From JBBQYD01 sp942493075 (lineage in GTDB: Bacteria > Verrucomicrobiota > Verrucomicrobiia > Limisphaerales > UBA8199), in assembly GCA_942493075.1 (NCBI GenBank), contig OW818681.1, positions 3,844,001 through 3,908,000 on the forward strand: DNA of 64,000 bases. The letters are read 5' to 3'. Position 1 is the stretch's first letter, and every line of letters starts with the position of its first letter. A program made the position numbers and the translations under genes. The notes beneath the pieces are model-generated. The model did no database searches. It was not told where the DNA came from and was given only the letters and a program-made list of their open reading frames with translations. This document shows positions 52,342-60,744 of this stretch, piece by piece.

Positions 52342-52488
52342 GCCTCAGTTATCCGTTCCACGTAAGGTGTTTTCTTTGGGCTGGAACACAAGCAAAAATC
52401 CGCTTCCCCGTAAAAGAACCGGATGTCCTGGCCGAAGCGGGCGCATCTGGCCCGATTTGCGAAAGTACGGCAGGCTTGAATAGGAGAA

Positions 52489-54786
52489 CTAAAATTTGGC
52501 GAACTTCAGCACCTGAACCTCTTTCCGGAACACCAACCGGATGTAGTTATTCTCGAACTGCACATCCAGAGGTGCGCGTTGCTGGAAATGTTCCCAGACC
52601 TCGCGTCCATTTTTCGGATTCAGCCTGCGGATCCTGATAAACGGCGGCTTCTCGAACCCGGTCTGAAAGGCAGTGCCCTCCAACTCCTCATCGATCGGCT
52701 CATTGGACGCCAGCGTAAATATGTATTTTCCATCGAGCCTGCTGATCGTTCCAGCCGTGTCGTTTCTCCAGAGCACTTCGCCGTTGGCAGGATTGATTTT
52801 GAGAATCACCGCCCCTGGAAGCTGAGTGACATCGATCTGGCGTGAGTATTTGATGCTTTCATGGCTGGCGGTTGTGGTGTTGATATACAACATTCCTTTC
52901 TCATCGAAGAGCATGCTGAAAATGCCGACCGTTGGCAGGCGCCAGCGGACTTTGCCGGACGACAGGTCAAACGCGCTTAACATGCCCTGGTCAGAAACAA
53001 AAAGCGTTCCACCCCGTTCGACACACGGACCTAATCCGGTGAGTTCATCCTGCTCAACTGGACCTCCTGCTACATCGTAGCTAAGCACTGCCTGCCATTT
53101 CTTTTTCAGTGATTTATCCAGGACTATGATTGATTTGCTGCTGGCCAGAACATGTACCGTCTTGAGGGGGTATAGCTGCGGCGGGCCAACGACTTCACCT
53201 GACCATGAACCTGAGCCCTCGGAAGTTTGCAGCGCAACTTCGAAGCGACTTAAGTTCTCCCTCACCGTACCTCCCCCCGCCTCTCGCTGCATTTCATTGA
53301 GCAACTCGCTGGCCGCTTCCATGCTTTGAGCGGCGGTTATGTTCCCATCCAAGGCAGGTTTGGCTGGCGCCGGTTTCATTGCGACCCGCTCGACGATGCG
53401 CGATTCCAAAAGCTTGACCGTTAGTTGAACATAGCCGTCCGGGGTCGGCACGATCAGCGGCGGCATTGAGGACTCCTGTGGACGTTGTGCGCGAGGCGCG
53501 CCCGGGCGAGGCCGCTCTGGAGCTTCGTTGAGTTCCGCCTCTATCCGTTGCTGGTTGATCGAAGCAGCGACTAAGGCAGGCAAGGCTATTTTTGCCTGGG
53601 AGGAGAGGTTCTCAACCTGCTCCGCCACCTTCTTTGGATCGAGAGGACGACGGTTGCCGTTGACAACCACCCCCGGCCCCGCCGCCACTGTCATTGCATT
53701 TCCTGCCTTGGCTCCGGAGGCAGCTCCGGCGATCTCGACGCTGCGAACTTCCCCAGTCCCTGAGTTGATTTGTTTGATCACCGGCACATCTGCTCGGTCG
53801 TCCAACCAAACAAGGTCATCACCGGCAAGGCTGATTTCCGCCCCTGCGGGTATGGAGACCTCACTTTTTGGGGCGCCGCTGGCCCAATCGAATCGAACCA
53901 GTTTATCTGTTGTTGCGACCCAAACGTTCTCCCCTTTCACGAAGAGGCGCATCGCCGCAGAGAGATACTTTTCCTTTTCTTTCTGCATTTTCTCGGCGTC
54001 AGGCATGCGCCCGACGGTATAACCCTGATCCTCTGCCTTCACCTTGGCAGCGGCCATCTCCTTCAGCTCGTCCTGCACTTCTGCGGCTAGCTTCTTTCGA
54101 TCAAGCAGTTGCCGCGCCCAAACCTGCTTCCCGGATGCCATCTCGTGACGGGCCAGGGTGTCTCCGTGCAAATAAACTATTTGGTCGCTGAGCTTGCCTG
54201 CAAATGAGGTCTGTCCCGAGTAAGAGCGGTCGGAAAAGCGTGCTGAAAACACCGGGCGGGGAACACACCCAAACCAGGCATACCAGAACCAGGTTCCCAG
54301 GGCCAGGATCACCAGGGCCGCCACGCTGCCGGCACTCCAGCCCATGATCTTCCAACGGCGCGCCTCGCGAACGGATTTCTGCCCGGCAAAGACCGGGATC
54401 TCAACGCCGGTGGAACTGGCACGAGCGCGGCAAAGGGGTGAACAAACGTAACCGAACAACTCCATGCACTGCGCGCACATAGGTTTCGAGCAAACCCGGC
54501 ATTGTTCAACAGCCGGTTCACGCGTGTGCTTGGCGCAGACCGCCTCCGGCTGGCTGGCCACGGTGGCCGGCACGACTCGCATGGGGGCGGCACGAACCAC
54601 GGGAGCGGGAGGTGAAGGGGCGGCGCCCTGAGAGACTTCCGGGGTATGCTGCTGATGGACCAACTGGGTAACATACTCCGAAGCATCCAGGCCACAGGAG
54701 GCGCAGACAAACCTGACTGGACCGTTGATCATCTCCGGGGTGACATCGAATTCGTATTTCTTACCGCAGCTACACTGGATCTTCAT
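52489..54786 (-). CDS. Membrane protein with zinc-binding N-terminus and PQQ-like beta-propeller
   Basis: A 765-residue protein. Residues 1-40 form a CxC/CxxC zinc ribbon (CSCGKKYEF, FVCASCG). Residues 82-125 contain a second Cys-rich module (CAKHTREPAVEQCRVCSKPM, CAQCMELFGYVCSPLCR) like a B-box. One transmembrane helix spans about 150-172 (GSVAALVILALGTWFWYAWF). The remaining 590 residues contain PQQ-type repeats (KQVWARQLLD, GKVRWRLPTVGIF, GEVLWRNDTAGTI, NGREVWEHF). The topology suggests cytoplasmic zinc domains and an extracytoplasmic propeller. The function is unknown. It follows the prepilin-like gene by 6 bases. Confidence 0.78.
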   Translation of the reverse strand: MKIQCSCGKKYEFDVTPEMINGPVRFVCASCGLDASEYVTQLVHQQHTPEVSQGAAPSPPAPVVRAAPMRVVPATVASQPEAVCAKHTREPAVEQCRVCSKPMCAQCMELFGYVCSPLCRARASSTGVEIPVFAGQKSVREARRWKIMGWSAGSVAALVILALGTWFWYAWFGCVPRPVFSARFSDRSYSGQTSFAGKLSDQIVYLHGDTLARHEMASGKQVWARQLLDRKKLAAEVQDELKEMAAAKVKAEDQGYTVGRMPDAEKMQKEKEKYLSAAMRLFVKGENVWVATTDKLVRFDWASGAPKSEVSIPAGAEISLAGDDLVWLDDRADVPVIKQINSGTGEVRSVEIAGAASGAKAGNAMTVAAGPGVVVNGNRRPLDPKKVAEQVENLSSQAKIALPALVAASINQQRIEAELNEAPERPRPGAPRAQRPQESSMPPLIVPTPDGYVQLTVKLLESRIVERVAMKPAPAKPALDGNITAAQSMEAASELLNEMQREAGGGTVRENLSRFEVALQTSEGSGSWSGEVVGPPQLYPLKTVHVLASSKSIIVLDKSLKKKWQAVLSYDVAGGPVEQDELTGLGPCVERGGTLFVSDQGMLSAFDLSSGKVRWRLPTVGIFSMLFDEKGMLYINTTTASHESIKYSRQIDVTQLPGAVILKINPANGEVLWRNDTAGTISRLDGKYIFTLASNEPIDEELEGTAFQTGFEKPPFIRIRRLNPKNGREVWEHFQQRAPLDVQFENNYIRLVFRKEVQVLKFAKF

Positions 54787-54792
54787 AGGATT

Positions 54793-55488
54793 TCAAGGAT
54801 TCAGCAGTTTCACAGCAGGTGTAATTGGCATGGATTGCGGGGTACGCGGGCCGATCGTCTCAACCCGTCCATCGGCAAACAGCAGGTTGCCTCCAAACGA
54901 ATGGTGATTATTCCCCCGCCCTTTGCCATCGATGGAAAACACGAGCTGACCCGAGCTCTTGGCCTGGGTATTCACCTGTTGGTCGGTCAGCAATAGTCCA
55001 TTCGCATTGGTGATCCACTGGCCCATATAGTAGGAATAGCTGATAGTCTGCCGGGCAAAGTTCTCCACCGGCAGGTCCTCCGGATCTTTTGCCCCTGGAC
55101 AAATAAAGCTTCGCGTGGCGGATGTGTAACGAGGCACAAGCAAAGCCAGAGCAGCCGCGGAAGTCCTGGCCTCAAGGACCACCGGCGTGCGCCCCTGGTC
55201 CTCGTTAGCATAAAGCTGAACCGCGATGTAGATTTGCTGCAGGTTCTGACTGCATTTCGCCCGCAACTCGCGCTGGCGATCCCCCGAAGAGCGCCCGTAA
55301 TAAAGGGCCGCCAGAATCATGAGAATCGCTGAGACACAGATCAACTCCACCAGGGAGAAACCCAAAGGCCGCTCTCTCTGGGATTGATACGGGAGACGCC
55401 CGCCCGGCGCGCAGGATTTCCGCGAGTCAGCGTTGTATCGGTGGAGCACGGCATAGATATGGCGGTGATGACAAAGGAAGGCAATCAT
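54793..55488 (-). CDS. Prepilin-like (type II secretion/type IV pilin) protein
   Basis: A 231-residue protein with the prepilin N-methylation motif GFSLVELICVSAILMILAAL about 40 residues from the start, which implies a long basic leader cleaved before Phe. The C-terminal GNLLFADGRVETI matches the F-x-DG motif of the pseudopilin-like proteins abundant in Verrucomicrobia and Planctomycetes. ATG 55488 was chosen (GGAAAT just upstream); the frame is open another 32 codons. It is probably cotranscribed with the propeller protein. Confidence 0.8.
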   Translation of the reverse strand: MIAFLCHHRHIYAVLHRYNADSRKSCAPGGRLPYQSQRERPLGFSLVELICVSAILMILAALYYGRSSGDRQRELRAKCSQNLQQIYIAVQLYANEDQGRTPVVLEARTSAAALALLVPRYTSATRSFICPGAKDPEDLPVENFARQTISYSYYMGQWITNANGLLLTDQQVNTQAKSSGQLVFSIDGKGRGNNHHSFGGNLLFADGRVETIGPRTPQSMPITPAVKLLNP

Positions 55489-55586
55489 ATTTCCGAAGCG
55501 AACTGCGAAACTTTTTCGATGATTAGGCGCTTTCAATGGGAGTCTGGATGCCACAGACTCAACCAGCGTCAATACTAAGGACACCT

Positions 55587-58500
55587 ATGGAATGGATGCT
55601 ACTGGTTATACTGGCTCTAGGGCTCCCGCTGTGCCTGGCTATCTGGCTTATTGTCCGGGCGGTTTCTGCCCGCAGCCAAATCGAGAGCCTCGAACGGCGG
55701 CTGCATCTGCTCGAAACCCAATTGATTGCATTCAGAAAGGAAGCCCAGCGCACGCCGGCTGTCCCCTCGCCAGAGGTCCGGCCTCAAGCTGAACCGGCTT
55801 CTCCGCTCACAGAGCCGCCCCCCGTTGCAATCCATAAACCTGAGATCAAGTTCCAGCCGAAACCCGCACCGCTTCCTATCGAACCGGAGCCGCAGCCCAT
55901 CCCTGCCCCACCTCCGATCTACGCTTCTGCTTCGCAGCCGCCGCAGCAGGAATCCAGCACACACCAATTCCCCGAAAGAGAGTTTGCTCCCACAATCAAT
56001 TGGGAACAATTCATGGGGGTAAAGCTCTTTGCCTGGGTCGGAGGTCTGGCTCTATTCCTGGGTGTGGCTTTCTTTGTAAAATATTCGTTCGATAACAATC
56101 TAATTTCTCCCGAGCTGCGCGTCGCTATTGGGTTCCTGAGCGGCCTTGGCCTGCTGGCGGGCGGTGTTGTCATGTCGCGCCGCGACTATCCAGCATTGTC
56201 GCAAACCCTGTGCGCTACTGGCGTCGTAATCTTGTACGCTGTGACTTTCGCATGCCGCTCCGTTTACCATTTTGAGTTCTTTGGCCCTATCCCAACCTTC
56301 CTGCTGATGGCGCTCATCACAACCACGGCCTTTCTCCTGGCCGTGCGGCTAAATGCCATGGTGGTTGCCATTCTGGGAATGCTCGGAGGATTCCTCACAC
56401 CGGCGTTGCTTGCCACAGGGCAGGATAATCCGTTTGGCTTGTTTGCCTACATCGCCCTCCTCAATTTTGGGCTGATCCTGGTAGCTCTGAACAAGCGCTG
56501 GTTCTTCCTGGCCGGACTAGCGACCCTTGGAACAGTGATCATGGAAGTCGGGTGGGCAGCATCATTTTTCGTCCGAGAACGTTATTTCGAAGGAAACAAG
56601 ATCCTCATCGCCTTTGCGGTGCTGCTGACCTTTCAACTGCTTTACCTTGCAGCGTCCTGGTGGGCAAAGAAACGCCAGGAATCCACCCCTTGGTTTCAAG
56701 GTTCCTTCCTTGGTTTAACCGCCGTGGCATTAGGCTTCTCACTGTTTTTCTTGAGCTTCGCGCCCTTGGCTCAGCGTCCTCTCCTTGTGTTTGGTTTTGT
56801 CTTCCTCGTCGATCTCATGATCGCCGTGCTCGTCCTCCTGGACAACCGCCTGTCAGCAGCCCATGCCCTGGCGGGTTTGGCAGTGTTTGGATTGCTCGGG
56901 TTCTGGACGTCAAATTCTTTGAATGCGGAACTCCTCAACCATGGACTCGCATTGTACTTCGTCTTCGCGCTCATCCACTCCGCGTTTCCAATATACCTGC
57001 AAAAGTATCGCGGCGTTTCGAGCGGTTCGCCGGTCAGCCAACTCTTTCCGCCGCTCGCTTTGATCCTGGTGCTCTTTCCCATCTTCAAATTGGCGGATTT
57101 ATCGTTCCTGGTCTGGCCGTTCATCTTCTTAATCGATCTACTTGCGATCATCCTGGCAGTGATGACAGCATCGCTGCTTTCCGTCGCAGCGGCGTTGCTC
57201 CTCACACTGGCAGCCACAGGCGCACTGATCTTTAAGATACCCCTGACGTTAACGGGACTTCCAAGCTCAATGATGCTACTGGGTGCCTTCTCGGTGTTCT
57301 TCGTGGCGGCTAGTGCGTGGCTGGCGCGTCGCTTCAAGCCAGACCTTTTCAAGGGCCGTGAACAATCAGAACAGGACACCGACTTTGCACAAAGTCTGAC
57401 CGAAGAACTGCCTTCCCTTTCCGCAATCCTGCCGTTCCTGCTCTTGATCATGGCAGCGATGCGTCTGCCGATGCCTAATCCATCGCCGGTTTTCGGAGTG
57501 GCGCTGCTGCTGACCGTTTTGCTTCTGGGCCTCACTCGTATGTTCTCCCTGGCCTGGCTGCCAGCCACCGCTTTGGCTTGCGTTGGCGCACTCGAATGCG
57601 TGTGGCATTTTCATCGATTTTCAACGGCCAATTATGCCCAGCCACTCTCCTGGTATCTCCTCTTCCTGGGTATCTTCTCTGTTTACCCTTTCCTATTTGC
57701 AGCCCATTTCCGCGAACATAAAGTGCCCTGGGCCACTGCCGCGTTAGCCGGACCTTTGCACTTCCTGCTCATCTATCGTCTGGTAAGCGCCGTGCATCCG
57801 AACAGCTACATGGGACTGCTCCCTGCCGCGTTTGCGGTGATCCCTTTAGTTGGTTTGCTGGTCCTGCTGAAGAAATTTCCCGCAGACTCCCCTCAGCGTC
57901 TGACCCAACTTGCGTGGTTTGGCGGTGTGACCCTATTCTTCATCACGCTGATATTCCCCATTCAATTTGAGCGCCAATGGATCACGATCGGTTGGGCGTT
58001 GGAAGGAGTAGCGCTCCTGTGGCTTTTCCAACGCCTGCCTCATCCGGGGTTGCGGCTCACAGGTGTGTTTTTGTTAGCCGTCGCATTCGTGCGACTGGCC
58101 TTTAACCCAGCCGTTCTGGCTTACCACCCGCGCTCAGAAACACCCATCCTAAACTGGTATCTGTATGCCTACGGGGTAGTCACAGTCTGCCTGTTTGCTG
58201 GAGCGCGCCTTCTCTCTCCTCCCAACCAACAGGTAGCGGGAATGAACGCTCGCGCGATCATGGCCAGCCTGGGCACCGTGCTCGCTTTCCTGCTGCTCAA
58301 TATCCAAATTGCGGATTTCTTTGGCGCCCCAGGCGGTCGCCTGACCTTCCAGTTCAGTGGTAACTTTGCTCGCGACATGACCTACTCCATCGCCTGGGCT
58401 CTGTTTGCACTCGCGCTCCTTGTTTTTGGTATCGCAAAGGGCTCTCGTGGCGCCCGGCTATCGGCGATCTGTTTGCTAAGTGTCACGTTGCTAAAACTCT

Positions 58501-58667
58501 TCTTCCACGACCTCGCACGCCTCGGTCAACTCTATCGCATCGGCGCGCTCATCGGAGTGGCTGCCATTGCCATGGTCGCTTCGTTCGCCTATCAACGCTT
58601 CTTTGCAGCATCAAAGAAGGAAAAGTCTGCTGAATCGCACCCACATGAAACCATGCCTCCGTCATAG
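55587..58667 (+). CDS. DUF2339 polytopic membrane protein
   Basis: A 1026-residue membrane protein. An N-terminal membrane helix (LLVILALGLPLCLAIWLIVR) is followed by a short coiled coil (SLERRLHLLETQLIAFRKEA), a Pro/Glu/Gln-rich linker (about 65-140), and about 25 membrane segments beginning KLFAWVGGLALFLGVAFFVK, the DUF2339 signature. The function is unknown; the family often pairs with DUF3999, as here. AAGG six bases upstream of ATG 55587 supports this start. The stop lies 23 bases inside the next gene. Confidence 0.85.
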   Translation: MEWMLLVILALGLPLCLAIWLIVRAVSARSQIESLERRLHLLETQLIAFRKEAQRTPAVPSPEVRPQAEPASPLTEPPPVAIHKPEIKFQPKPAPLPIEPEPQPIPAPPPIYASASQPPQQESSTHQFPEREFAPTINWEQFMGVKLFAWVGGLALFLGVAFFVKYSFDNNLISPELRVAIGFLSGLGLLAGGVVMSRRDYPALSQTLCATGVVILYAVTFACRSVYHFEFFGPIPTFLLMALITTTAFLLAVRLNAMVVAILGMLGGFLTPALLATGQDNPFGLFAYIALLNFGLILVALNKRWFFLAGLATLGTVIMEVGWAASFFVRERYFEGNKILIAFAVLLTFQLLYLAASWWAKKRQESTPWFQGSFLGLTAVALGFSLFFLSFAPLAQRPLLVFGFVFLVDLMIAVLVLLDNRLSAAHALAGLAVFGLLGFWTSNSLNAELLNHGLALYFVFALIHSAFPIYLQKYRGVSSGSPVSQLFPPLALILVLFPIFKLADLSFLVWPFIFLIDLLAIILAVMTASLLSVAAALLLTLAATGALIFKIPLTLTGLPSSMMLLGAFSVFFVAASAWLARRFKPDLFKGREQSEQDTDFAQSLTEELPSLSAILPFLLLIMAAMRLPMPNPSPVFGVALLLTVLLLGLTRMFSLAWLPATALACVGALECVWHFHRFSTANYAQPLSWYLLFLGIFSVYPFLFAAHFREHKVPWATAALAGPLHFLLIYRLVSAVHPNSYMGLLPAAFAVIPLVGLLVLLKKFPADSPQRLTQLAWFGGVTLFFITLIFPIQFERQWITIGWALEGVALLWLFQRLPHPGLRLTGVFLLAVAFVRLAFNPAVLAYHPRSETPILNWYLYAYGVVTVCLFAGARLLSPPNQQVAGMNARAIMASLGTVLAFLLLNIQIADFFGAPGGRLTFQFSGNFARDMTYSIAWALFALALLVFGIAKGSRGARLSAICLLSVTLLKLFFHDLARLGQLYRIGALIGVAAIAMVASFAYQRFFAASKKEKSAESHPHETMPPS

Positions 58668-60639
58668 TTTGCTCATCGTTGCGTTTCTTCTGACGCTTGT
58701 GCCAGGGCTTCAGGCCGCGGCACTTCCTTCAGATTGGCCCTGGGTTCAAAGCTTCGAGTTGAGCAATACCGGCCTTTCCCGGATTACGGTGCCGGTCCAA
58801 ACGCTCGATCAGGCGCGTCCCTCCTTTCAGGACCTCCGTCTTTACGATGATAACGGGCGGGAGATTCCGTTCGTTTTTGAACGCCCCAGGCCAGCACCAA
58901 AAATCACCCGCCCAGCCAGGACTTTTCAAGCAACACTGAGTGCCAATCAGACCACTCTCCTCCTTGAACCGGGCCTCAGCCAGCCCATCGAGGCAATTAC
59001 CCTGGAGAGCCCAGCCTCCGATTTCATCAAGGCGGTAAACCTTCATGCATCCAACGATCAAAAAGCCTGGCAGCCTCTGGTTCAAGGGGCGCCTGTTTTC
59101 CGACAGCGCTGGGGACCTGGCCAACTCCGCATCCCACTTCCACAGCCCGGGCAGTGGCGATGGGTCCGAGTCACTGTAGATGATCGCCGCAGTCCTCCCA
59201 TTCCATTTTCAGGGGCACTGGTCCATGCCGCCGTTGCGGACCCTGCACCCGTGGAACAAAGCGACGCTGTGATCAAGGATCGGTATGAAAACCCCGGACA
59301 GACTCGGCTCACCCTGGACCTCGGGTTTGGCAACGCCGATATCAGCAGCGTAACCCTTGACACTCCTGATCCTCTCTTCATGCGCTCCGTTACGATTGCT
59401 GTGCCCAAAGTGACCGAGAACTCGGTCCACGAGCAACCGATCGGCCACGGAACGGTTTACAGGGTCCAGGTAGAGGAACAACCAGTCAGTGAGCAGCTTC
59501 ACATAGCAGTAGAGAACCAAGCCTCCGCCCGAGAGATCGTGCTCCTGATCAACAATCAGGACAGCCCGCCCCTCACGATTTCGAAGGCTCGCGTTGAGCG
59601 CAGACCTGTTTACCTGGTCTTTTATGCGCAGCAACCGGGCAGGTTCCATCTGCTGAGCGGCAACACCCGCGTTGATGCTCCCAAATACGACCTCGCCGCT
59701 CTGAGTGGAAGCCTGCGCGGGAGCGCCCTGCGCCAGGTACAGTTTCCCCCCCTGACCCGCAACCCGGGTTACACGGCTCCCGAGGTACTGCCGGGCATCA
59801 GCTTGGAGGGGGCCAAACTCGATATTAAAGCCTGGGGTTTTAGAAAACGGGTTAAACCGGCAGAACAAGGCGTTCAACAGCTTGAATTGGACCTCGACAT
59901 CATCTCGAATGCTGCCCGTGGCTTCTCTGATCTGCGTTTGTTGCGAGCTGAGACCCAGGTGCCCTATATACTCGAACATACTTCCATCAATCGGACTCTC
60001 ACCCCTGAACTCACACTGACGAATGACGCACGGCAACCCGGACTGAGTCGTTGGATCATCAAGCTGCCAAAACCCGGACTGCCCATCGGCCAACTGAGAG
60101 TCTCAGTCAGTTCTGCCCTGTTCCGCCGGGAGATGACCATTTCGGAGCTTGTCTCTGATTCTCATGGAGAACAGTACCGACGCCACCTCGGCTCCACCGT
60201 TTGGACCCGCACCCCTGAGAGCGCCGGCAGCGAATTCACGATGCCGTTACAGTCTGCCCCCACAACCGACACACTGATCCTTGAGACACACAATGGAGAC
60301 AACCCGCCGATTCAACTTGGCCAATTAAAAGCTTTCTACCCGGCGACCCGCATTCTGTTCAAAGCTCAAACGGATGAACCACTGATGTTGTATTATGGGA
60401 ATACACAGACGGGTCCGCCCAGCTATGATCTTAGCCTGGTAGCGGGGCAGTTGCTCGCCGCTCGCAAAGTCATCGTGTCTGCCGGAAATGAAGAACGGCT
60501 CAAGGGCGCACCTTGGACATCGGAACACTCGGGCAAAGGTGGCATTATCTTCTGGAGCATCCTGGGCCTGGTCATCGTCGTGCTGTTAGTGATAATCTCA
60601 CGACTCTTGCCCAAAACACCTCCTCCCTCCGGGGCATAG
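58645..60639 (+). CDS. DUF3999 secreted/membrane protein
   Basis: A 664-residue exported protein. The signal peptide is LRHSLLIVAFLLTLVPGLQA; the large periplasmic part has beta-rich repeats (LSNTGLSRITVPVQTLDQAR, then FQDLRLYDDNGREIPFVFER). One C-terminal membrane helix follows (GIIFWSILGLVIVVLLVIIS). DUF3999 proteins are usually encoded next to DUF2339, and the 23-base overlap of the two genes indicates coupling. Together they may form an envelope complex, possibly for carbohydrate or polymer handling; that is inference. Confidence 0.85.
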   Translation: MKPCLRHSLLIVAFLLTLVPGLQAAALPSDWPWVQSFELSNTGLSRITVPVQTLDQARPSFQDLRLYDDNGREIPFVFERPRPAPKITRPARTFQATLSANQTTLLLEPGLSQPIEAITLESPASDFIKAVNLHASNDQKAWQPLVQGAPVFRQRWGPGQLRIPLPQPGQWRWVRVTVDDRRSPPIPFSGALVHAAVADPAPVEQSDAVIKDRYENPGQTRLTLDLGFGNADISSVTLDTPDPLFMRSVTIAVPKVTENSVHEQPIGHGTVYRVQVEEQPVSEQLHIAVENQASAREIVLLINNQDSPPLTISKARVERRPVYLVFYAQQPGRFHLLSGNTRVDAPKYDLAALSGSLRGSALRQVQFPPLTRNPGYTAPEVLPGISLEGAKLDIKAWGFRKRVKPAEQGVQQLELDLDIISNAARGFSDLRLLRAETQVPYILEHTSINRTLTPELTLTNDARQPGLSRWIIKLPKPGLPIGQLRVSVSSALFRREMTISELVSDSHGEQYRRHLGSTVWTRTPESAGSEFTMPLQSAPTTDTLILETHNGDNPPIQLGQLKAFYPATRILFKAQTDEPLMLYYGNTQTGPPSYDLSLVAGQLLAARKVIVSAGNEERLKGAPWTSEHSGKGGIIFWSILGLVIVVLLVIISRLLPKTPPPSGA

Positions 60640-60744
60640 CTCCAAATTTGGAGCTTTGAAAACTGCCGCCTGGGACTTACAGTGCCTTCGTCTTCGATGC
60701 TTGGAGGTAGCTAGGAGCCGCCTCCACTCATTCAGGTCCGGTAT

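Noticed and set aside
59209..60093. A 294-codon minus-strand open frame inside the DUF3999 gene.
   Set aside because: Antisense shadow; composition does not resemble a protein family.
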